From: Isoetes taiwanensis
Taxonomy: Eukaryota > Streptophyta > Lycopodiopsida > Isoetales > Isoetaceae
DNA: 64,000 bases
Assembly: GCA_021234155.1 (NCBI GenBank)
Contig: JAJEKV010000095.1
Coordinates: 3,422,621-3,486,620, forward strand
Direction of reading: 5' to 3'
Shown: positions 57,115 through 64,000 of the stretch, piece after piece
Numbering within the stretch: position 1 is the stretch's first letter
How the letters are laid out: each line of letters starts with the position of its first letter
Made by a program: the position numbers and the translations under genes
Notes under the pieces: model-generated
What the model saw: the letters and a program-made list of their open reading frames with translations, nothing else
Database searches by the model: none
Told to the model about the DNA's origin: nothing

Positions 57115-57846
57115 GCGGACTCCAAAATCTCATATGCGGATATGCATGCAAAACGGGCGTCCCTCTGCTCGCCTCCAGCAAGATCTGTCTTGAGGAAACC
57201 AGTGACCAACAAAGCCAGGAAAGATAGCTCTGGTGTAGAGGCAAAAAAAGATAGCCTAAGCTTAGTGGGTGGAGATACAAAAGCTTCCAACCAGACTTCA
57301 GGAACTGGTTCATCAGATCGTCCTTTAGGCGGTCCAAAGACAACTATCCCATCTACAGACAGTTCAAAGAAATGTCAGTTACCCAGAGCTCAAGAAAAGA
57401 TAAAGGCGAGTGAGACTCAATATCCATCATATACAACTTCCAGTCATTACTTACAGGCATCTTCTGCAGCGTCGATGCATTCTTTCTCTCACACTTCCAC
57501 AATTTCTGGCCAGGCAATACCACCAGGTCACTCTGTTGCATCAACCACCATTCCAATAATGAATACAACTTCAGCACAAGGGCCTGCTAACAATTCTGTT
57601 CCTAATTCACTGAATCCTTCATCCGGGAAGTCTACATCAGAATGCACAATAATTCGGAAAGAGGGTGGTGCCCGTCTCAAAAGAAAAGCTCCTGTAGTTG
57701 TGAAACATCAGAGCTCTTCATGGTCACGCAGGCGCTGGATGTGCCTCATGTTCTTCATAATTGTTCTGTTTGCAGCGCTTTCTTCAGGGGCAACAGTTTG
57801 GTATCTTCAGCAACTGGAGAAGCGCAGGCAACGAAGCTGGTGGTGA
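57115..57846 (+). CDS. Membrane-protein gene, last exon with C-terminal TM segment
   Basis: Acceptor TGTCCCTACCAG|GCG, phase 0, stop at 57846. The exon encodes about 243 residues rich in Ser, Thr, Pro and Lys (disordered), then a basic anchor SSWSRRRWMC, a hydrophobic span LMFFIIVLFAALSSGATVWY and a short basic end EKRRQRSWW. This suggests a single-pass protein with most of its length in the cytosol or nucleoplasm, anchored at the C terminus. Function unknown. With the two upstream exons it is the most complete spliced host-like gene in the window. Confidence 0.6.
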   Translation, partial: ADSKISYADMHAKRASLCSPPARSVLRKPVTNKARKDSSGVEAKKDSLSLVGGDTKASNQTSGTGSSDRPLGGPKTTIPSTDSSKKCQLPRAQEKIKASETQYPSYTTSSHYLQASSAASMHSFSHTSTISGQAIPPGHSVASTTIPIMNTTSAQGPANNSVPNSLNPSSGKSTSECTIIRKEGGARLKRKAPVVVKHQSSSWSRRRWMCLMFFIIVLFAALSSGATVWYLQQLEKRRQRSWW

Positions 57847-58089
57847 TTTTCAAGTTATTGCATCTCAAGGCACAGCTGAATTATGGAAACTGATGTATGT
57901 CGAGGCCCTCATCAAGCATTACTCCTTGCAGATTAAAGCTGATTGCATGGTCCATCACTTCAACCAAAGTCTTATCATGAACATGATACAAATGAACAGG
58001 TCTTCTACTCAAATTCAACATTGATTCCCAGTTCCTTATTCTTTGGGGCTGTGGCAGTGATGCTTATATTATGTATATTGCATGACTCC

Positions 58090-58460
58090 CTAGTCAAAGA
58101 AAGAAAGAAAGCTTATGCACTTATAAAGAATATAGAGCCAAAATTATATGCACAAATGAAGAATGCGGAGCCAAATACAAAATGCTGGCTAAGAAAAGCA
58201 TTTTGATGATCAAAAAGAAAGAAAGCTATAAGGCTAAGAAAGCCAAAGCCCATGTGCTCATAGAGAATGGAGAAGAAAAGCATGAATAAAGAATGGAGAG
58301 CGGAAGCCCATGGAAGCATAGAGAATGCAGAGCAAAGGCGTATGCATGCTAAGAAGATTATAAAGCCAAGAGCCTATGCGTGCATAGAGAATGCAGAGCC
58401 AAGCTAAGCTCAGCCAATGCATGCATGGACAATGCAAACCCACAAATAGTGGAGCCTATG
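58090..58460 (+). repeat. Degenerate ~40-bp repeat (GCATAGAGAATGCAGAGCCAA)
   Basis: Units resembling AGCCxATGCxCxxATAGAGAAT GxAGAGC recur about eight times with variation. Frames here only follow the repeat. Confidence 0.6.
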
Positions 58461-58639
58461 AGCACAAAGCAGATGCCAACAGATCTTGATCCTATGCGCA
58501 CAGGCTATGTTGCCAAATCTAAGAGAACATCTTATCTAATTAAGTCACGAAAGCTAAATTTTGCGCAGTTGCCTTTACTTTCTACTTAGAAGCCAGCAAA
58601 CATTTTGAAAAAGGACACAAAGTGCAAATTTAAAGGCCT

Positions 58640-58758
58640 ACAAATAAACATGGAATTTCACTGCAATTCAAACGAAGAAATGAAGTTTGACTACAAAAAC
58701 ATGTAATTTCACTGCAATTCAAACGAATAAATGAAGCTTGACTACAAAAACATACCTG
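58640..58758 (+). repeat. 59-bp tandem duplication
   Basis: AACATGxAATTTCACTGCAAT through TGACTACAAA occurs at about 58646-58700 and 58698-58752. Confidence 0.8.
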
Positions 58759-58769
58759 TCGGCAGCCAA

Positions 58770-60071
58770 TTTTCACTGCTTATGCAAAAACTTGTAGAAA
58801 GCTCTCAGCGCATGGAAGAATGTAAGCCAGAGCAATCGTTTAGAGGTCTTTATGCACAATGACCTCAGATGTTCCTGCATTTGTAGAACACGATAGTGCA
58901 GTTCTCTGTTCAGGTGATGGTCTGATGTAGAAAATTCTGCGATGATGGTCTGATGTGGAAACGATGCAGAGAATTGGTGATGGTGTGATGCTATCCCCTC
59001 AGAGCAACGGGAGTCCCGCTTATCTTTTTTGCTCAGAAAGACCACTTTTGCGCTTTTGACATGCTACGCCATACCACGTTGGTTTCAGAGCCCTAATTAC
59101 CATGCTTCAATTTACTCCTTTCATGAACCATCCGACTAAACCCGAGTAATTCTTAGCTCACCTTAGGAAGGATGGCGTTTCAAATTCAGCTGAAGAAGAG
59201 CTCCACTCCTCCAAGGCAGTGCCGCATGCCAGAACTATGGATCAAATCAAGGAAGGATTAGCCGAGAGCAGAGACAGCTTTGATAGCCCTTCTGGCATAG
59301 CATTCTCACCAACTGGTGAACAACAGTGTTCCCATCGCTGTCTTTGTGGAATATGTACCGGAACTTGGAGGGCTCCAAATGAGAAGCAAAGCTAGATGCG
59401 ATTCAAAAGCTCTGGCACAATGGCTTCAACTCTTCTGGCAAAACTCCTAGATGGTTGCTCTTCTAACCTAAAAATGATGGATCTGGATTTTGTTACAGTG
59501 CCCAGTTTGCACTGAGAATTGAAAGGGATGCTTGCAGATCCCCGAAATTAACCTGGGCAGTCTTAAAGGATTCGGTGCACCTAACTGCTGGTCTCGATCG
59601 GGCTCACAAATTTTAAGAGCGGGAGTAAAACGAACGATGACCCAAAAAAAAATCCCAAGTTATTTTAAGAATATGACGTGGCATCATCTCCTCCATTGGC
59701 TAGATCAAATCTGGAGCGTCCAAATTAGGGCTGGGTCCAACACTTACACAATAACATTATAATATAAGATGACCAGCAGCTTGCCCGTGTATTTTTCCAA
59801 CGTTTTGCCATCCGATCAATAAGCCTAGAAACAGAGTCTTAGCGCAAACACGTGTAGGCTATCATCTGCTGTCTCTCAAGAATGTAAGATCCTGTCTCTT
59901 ATATAAAATGTCTTGCTCATGCATTCTTGCTAGATAGCATTCTGGCCACTATTACTGTTGCTGCTGTTGTTGAATATATTGCGGCCATCAAGATATTTCT
60001 CCAAAATATGCAGGTGTTTTTCTTGTAAATCTTCTCCTGCTCTAAAGTGAAATCGGAGTAGATTTGCAATA
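58770..60071. other. Intergenic, nothing certain
   Basis: Mixed-composition sequence. GATGGTCTGATGTxGAAA is repeated at 58916 and 58948. No protein family recognised on either strand. Confidence 0.35.
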
Positions 60072-61731
60072 TAACCATCATTCAAAAAAATTGAGAATAT
60101 GTCTTAATTTTGGTACTTTTTTCCGTCCGCGTTTTTTTTGTTTTTTATTCCCCGTCCGCCATTTTTTTTGTTTTTTCTCTCCATCCGCCTTTCTTGTTTT
60201 CGTTTTCAATTTTCAATTTTGATTCCCTCGTCAGTTTTCCCCCTTTTTTAGATCTCCTATTCTTTTGCTCCCTCTCCTTATTTTTTTTTCCCTCCTCTAA
60301 ATTCCCTTGGTCCCTTTTCTTTTACTCCCTCTTCGCTTTTAGTTGCTCGCCTTCGGTTTTTATTTTGTGTTTCTTCGTTTCTCAACAAAGAGGTCCACGC
60401 CTCTCTTACCATATCGGGTAGGTTTTCTCACGAGGGCTTTCCACATCGAGCTTTTCCACGGGGTTTTCCATCGAGCTTTTCCACATCGAATCAGCGGGTG
60501 GGCGCTTGGAGCACTGGGCGGATGGAATTTCTTGGTGGATGAAGCACTTGGAGCCACCGACCCGGGACTTAACAATACAATACTCTGTTATCTCTTACGG
60601 ATATCGCTAGGTATACTACCAATATCTCATCTGTTATCTCTTCTAGATATTACTCTGTTATTGCTAGGTAGACTCGGGGGATGGTAATAGTCAGATTCTT
60701 TGGAGAGAAGCCCTTGTAATTTTGACTTGATTCACGGTTGCTTTGGCGCAATACAAATTCGATGTTGAATCAGCCCAAAAATGCTCAAAATCACAATTAT
60801 TGAAGGGGCTTTGGGGTTGGGCATGATCTAAGCTGTCAAATCCGACCTACTTTGAAGTGTTACAGCTGCTAATTTCAAGATCAAAGCAGAAAATTTGCTC
60901 AATTTCGTGATGTCGCAGGATTAAAATTTGCTCAATTTCGTGATGTTGCAGGGTTTTGTGAAGAGCTCATAGTTGAAATCGCGACTGGCGCGATTTGAGG
61001 TGAGTCTGCAAAAAAAAAAAAAAATTCAAAAAAAAAAAAAAAAAAAAAATGGAAAGTGGAAAATGAAAACGCGCCGCCAGCGATTTGAGGTTAGCCTATT
61101 CCTTATTTTTTGTCATTTTTGGACATTTTAAGGACATTTGAGAGTGATTGTCCTTGTTAAATCGCTTTGTTGTATTTACTTTTCCATAAAAGTTGTTCTT
61201 TTTAACTGTTTTGTAGGATGTTTTTGTTATTATTTTTCTCTAAAACTGGTTTTTTTTAACTATTTTGTAGGACATTTTAAGTATTTTGGGCAGGATAAAA
61301 TCGCATCAGGAGCATTATAAAGACTCTTCACGTTTGTAAAATCGTCTGTTTTGACCATTTTGTAGGACATAAATTTTATTGTTTGTATAAATATTTGAGT
61401 TGAATCTGCATAAATGTAGTATGTTTATGTCCACAAAATCGCGCCAGGCGTGATTTTCATTTCGAAAATAAGGACTTGCTTGCAGTTAGTTATTCAAATA
61501 TACTTGTTATTTTACTCTACAAATTTCGCGGTTGCGGATAATTGTGTTTAAAATATGCAATTTTTTAGGTTTTTATGTTGCCAAAACATAAAATTTTTAG
61601 GTTAAATTCCATCGTATTTTACAAGTTTCATCAAATTCAACACATGGTTATATAGCTAAAATGGCCTATAATAAGCCTATTCGGCGCGATTTGGGACCAG
61701 ACATAATCCCAATTTAATTGAATGATGGTTA
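60072..61731 (-). mobile_element. TIR element, 1.66 kb, same family as 11455-15123
   Basis: Left TAACCATCATTCAAAAAAAT at 60072 and right ...TTGAATGATGGTTA at 61731, with TA on both sides as a 2-bp direct repeat. The interior is pyrimidine-rich near the left (60116-60360), and holds palindromes of the AAATCGCG/CGCGATTT type at 60976-60996, 61066-61086 and 61435-61457 plus A runs at 61010-61050. No transposase is seen. It lies directly upstream of the PHT4-like exon, so probably in an intron. Confidence 0.78.
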
Positions 61732-61760
61732 TATGTATATGATGTTGCAAAATGGTGCAG

Positions 61761-61857
61761 GGTATTACAAGCACAGCTGGAGCCTTGTCAGGCATTCTGG
61801 GTATTGCTCTATGCGGATATCTTTATGACCAATCACATTTCTGGGGTGTAACTGCAG
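61761..61857 (+). CDS. PHT4/anion-transporter-like exon fragment
   Basis: After the acceptor AATGGTGCAG the frame reads GITSTAGALSGILGIALCGY LYDQSHFWGVTA. GxxNTAGxLxGIxGxAxxGY is a conserved membrane-helix motif of plant PHT4-type (major facilitator) phosphate/anion transporters; here S replaces N. No neighbouring exon was found within the window, and the continuation to 62009 does not look like the family. It may be a lone exon of a long gene or a fragment. Confidence 0.55.
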
Positions 61858-62024
61858 TTTTAGAATATCATGTTTTAACAACGGAACCTGTGATCTGTCC
61901 TACAGCTAGAAACAAAAGATCTTATATGGTGAGATTCCACTACGCTGATAATCTCCCCTCCCGCCCAAAAAGGACAAAGCTTTTTTTAGTAGAGACGATC
62001 CAAAGGTGACATAACTCTCGTTTC

Positions 62025-62440
62025 AGGAGCCTTTAGCAAGATAAAGATGTGAAGTATAAGGCCCAGATTCCACTGGGCCGGCAGTTGCTGTGAGGACAAA
62101 TCGATGGGCAACAAATAAGCAACTGACGCTGTTGTTGGGATTCCACTGCAGGGTGGAAATTCCTGAGGTGGAGTCAGTTACAGGGATTTTTTGTGACGGG
62201 GGATGTTGCCCGGCAGATGGCTGGCAGATGCAGGAAAACTTGCCAGCTAAGCTGAGAAAGCTTCAATCTGAAAACTACCTTCGACTTCTGTGGAATGCAC
62301 TTTGTATCAAACAACCTGGTATTTGTTGCAAGCAAGATTAAAATCTGCCGGCCTTGTGGAATCTGGGCCTAAGTTAGAAGGTAGAGACGTTGTGAAAACA
62401 TTATTCCACAGGAGAGAAGAATTATTCCACATCCTCCCCG
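62025..62440 (+). other. Unassigned region
   Basis: More GC-rich sequence with short frames, including CDGGCCPADGWQMQ, but no family recognised. Confidence 0.3.
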
Positions 62441-62447
62441 TGTGCAG

Positions 62448-62654
62448 GAGCCAGTTTCGGAGCACAGTCACACAGTCATCTTTCTCCACGGAGGCGGCAG
62501 CGATGGCCCTCAATTATGGAGAGCGATTAACCGCATGCAGCCCAGCCTCTTTGCTTCCTTCCCCACCTTCCGTTGGGTCTTCCCCAGCGCATCTCTGCAG
62601 TGGTCCACCTCGCTGGAGATGGAGCGTAGCCAGTGGTTCGACGCATCGCCACAG
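62448..62654 (+). CDS. Acyl-protein thioesterase-like gene, N-terminal exon
   Basis: Acceptor CCGTGTGCAG, donor CCACAG|GTTAGT. Reads EPVSEHSHTVIFLHGGGSDG then FRWVFPSASLQWSTSLEMER and SQWFDASPQ. HTVIFLHGxGSxG (oxyanion loop), (F)PxA and WFD are signature positions of the phospholipase/carboxylesterase-2 family (APT1/2-like), which removes acyl groups from proteins or lysophospholipids. A further exon is expected upstream for the N terminus. Confidence 0.8.
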
Positions 62655-63074
62655 GTTAGTACATATATTTAGTTTTAGTTTTAGGATGCTCTGAGAGGTT
62701 AAAAGAAAGTCCAAGCATTCAGCTTTTGCCTCGCAAAGGGCTCTAATTGTAATTAGGTCAAGGATTCTGTGAGTTTGGATCTTTTCGCAGAGTGCCCAAG
62801 TCTCTGATTCTGATTCTGATCTACATGTGACCAATTCTGCCAATTCTGTCACTGACCAATTCCAGTTCTGGAAAAGAGGCATGCCAGCTCTGTCTCAGTC
62901 TCATATACATGCCATGCCAGCTCTGCCTAATAACTTATACAATACACCCCATGTTCTTATATCTTGCTTAAAATGATGATTCTTATATGTTGCTTAAAAT
63001 TATATTCATACGATGATTCTTATCTGTTCTCAAGATGATTCGTAATTCTTATATGTGCATTATGGTTATTCCAG

Positions 63075-63207
63075 GACAGTAGCCAGAACTTGGAGACCAT
63101 CTCGGGCCTAGGCGCCTCTGTGAGGTATGTTTTGGAACTCGTTGATGCTGTGAGGTATGTTTTGGAACTCGTTGATGTGAGGTATGTTTTGGAACTCGTT
63201 GTTGCTG
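63075..63207 (+). CDS. Thioesterase-like gene, middle exon with triplicated segment
   Basis: Acceptor GTTATTCCAG. Reads DSSQNLETISGLGASVR and then YVLELVD three times, from a 27-33-bp DNA repeat (TGAGGTATGTTTTGGAACTC GTTG). In the family this helix is followed by GGFSQG with the nucleophile serine; that stretch of about 45 residues is absent. Each repeat also contains GAG|GTATGT, a consensus donor. Confidence 0.7.
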
Positions 63208-63576
63208 GGAGCTTTTTTTGGGATGAGCGGATGGCTGCCTCTTGCTCATAAGCTTGAAGGCATGGATTTTGGTACAGCTTCCAAGTACCTGAGGGAGCGG
63301 CTTGGACTATCAAAGGACCAAACGGACACAGATGTATTCGGAGGAGCAGGAACTCCTGTGTTCTTGGGACATGGCACCCATGACCGCAAGGTACCCCTCA
63401 ACCTTGCTCTTCGAGCTCGCCATGTTCTCACGTCCATGAACATGGACGTCTCTTGGCGTCAATATGTCGGTGCTAAGATTGACGGGCATTGGATTAAGTT
63501 GCCTGAGGAGCTTGATGATGTTGTGCAGTTTCTAGATTCTAAGCTCAAGATTGACATCGATCAGTCCTCTGAATAG
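63208..63576 (+). CDS. Thioesterase-like gene, C-terminal exon
   Basis: Frame GAFFGMSGWLPLAHKLEG then TPVFLGHGTHDRKVPLNLAL and GAKIDGHWIKLPEELDDVVQ FL. GMSGWLP, HGxxDxxVP (catalytic Asp) and GHW (catalytic His) are all present. The frame is offset by one from the preceding repeat. The stop is at 63576. The gene keeps Asp and His but, as read, lacks the Ser, so it would be inactive unless a separate exon or an assembly error explains the gap. Confidence 0.8.
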   Translation, partial: GAFFGMSGWLPLAHKLEGMDFGTASKYLRERLGLSKDQTDTDVFGGAGTPVFLGHGTHDRKVPLNLALRARHVLTSMNMDVSWRQYVGAKIDGHWIKLPEELDDVVQFLDSKLKIDIDQSSE

Positions 63577-64000
63577 GAAAATTATCTCCTGTTTGGTTTT
63601 TAGCTTCCCTTTACTGAATAAAGAATTCAACATTATTCTTGCTCAAAAGGTTGGCGCAGTCTTATTTGTTTTCGTCGTCTTGAACGAAGTAGATTTAATT
63701 TCTTATCTTTTAAAGATAGATTGTATTTTGCAGGGCATTTCTTCTTTTAAAGATAGATAGATAAGTAGTATTTTTCACGGCATGCCATGCCACGCCTATC
63801 TGCATAGCGTTGGGATCTAGTAGCTCCAATTGCTTGCGGTGCAAGGAAAGTTTCTAGCCAATGGACAGGTTTTATGATAACAGAAGGAAATCTGCTTTTT
63901 GTCTCTTGAATAACATGTGGTTTCGGTGGACAGATTGTTATTTATATACTCACAAAGAAGCTAGAATCGTGTGCTTGATATAAAGAAACTAGAATGTGTG
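63577..64000. other. 3' region of thioesterase-like gene
   Basis: AT-rich, with TGAATAAAGAATTC (AATAAA-like) at 63615, a plausible polyadenylation signal. No further gene. Confidence 0.45.

Noticed and set aside
58773..59045. 90-aa minus-strand frame
   Set aside because: Contains a short internal repeat (GATGGTCTGATGT) and no recognisable domain.

Overview
The window reads as nuclear DNA of a land plant, most likely a seed-free plant with a large, repeat-rich genome (fern, lycophyte or bryophyte). The evidence is spliced gene fragments with plant GT-AG introns, a Ty3/gypsy element of the Tat type, two L1-like LINEs, a DUF7869-type transposase-like gene and very high repeat content. I cannot fix the species. 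No rRNA, tRNA or CRISPR was recognised. Host genes are few and mostly fragmentary.

Layout. 1-355: acidic Ser-rich 3' end of a spliced gene. 1380-5040: LINE on the minus strand. 5070-19665: a 14.6 kb segment bounded by 26-bp inverted repeats; the right copy is followed by TAGTG, as in CACTA elements. It holds a leftward multi-exon gene combining a ParB-like domain with a beta-class (permuted) N4/N6 amino-DNA methyltransferase domain. It also holds a rightward gene with two DUF8039-like units that probably once continued into a DUF7869/DDE-like transposase, and three small paralogous genes. Many copies of one palindrome (9-nt arms, usually a 4-nt spacer) and GGCGCT clusters lie around and between the two large genes. 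A second TIR element (11455-15123) is inserted in this segment and has a sister copy at 60072-61731.

20860-25321: a GC-rich LINE with an 8-bp target duplication. 26923-38443: a macrosatellite of 3.8 units of 3.0 kb. 40555-40681: a RING-H2 (ATL-type) fossil. 41718-52991: a hAT-type MITE with an 8-bp target duplication, split by a 10.9 kb Tat-like LTR retrotransposon whose archaeal-type RNase H lies before, not after, the reverse transcriptase. 53399-54248: another TIR element. 54699-57846: a spliced gene for a Ser/Thr-rich protein with one C-terminal membrane segment. 61761-61857: a PHT4-like transporter exon. 62448-63576: an acyl-protein thioesterase gene lacking its nucleophile-serine segment.

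Nearly all long frames are broken by small indels. Comparing near-identical repeat copies, many differences fall at CAG/CTG/CCGG contexts, so some frame breaks may be read or assembly errors in methylated DNA rather than real decay. The strongest candidate for an undescribed system is the 5-19.7 kb segment: a plant mobile-element candidate that carries a ParB-methyltransferase protein together with a dense set of palindromes that could be its own binding sites.
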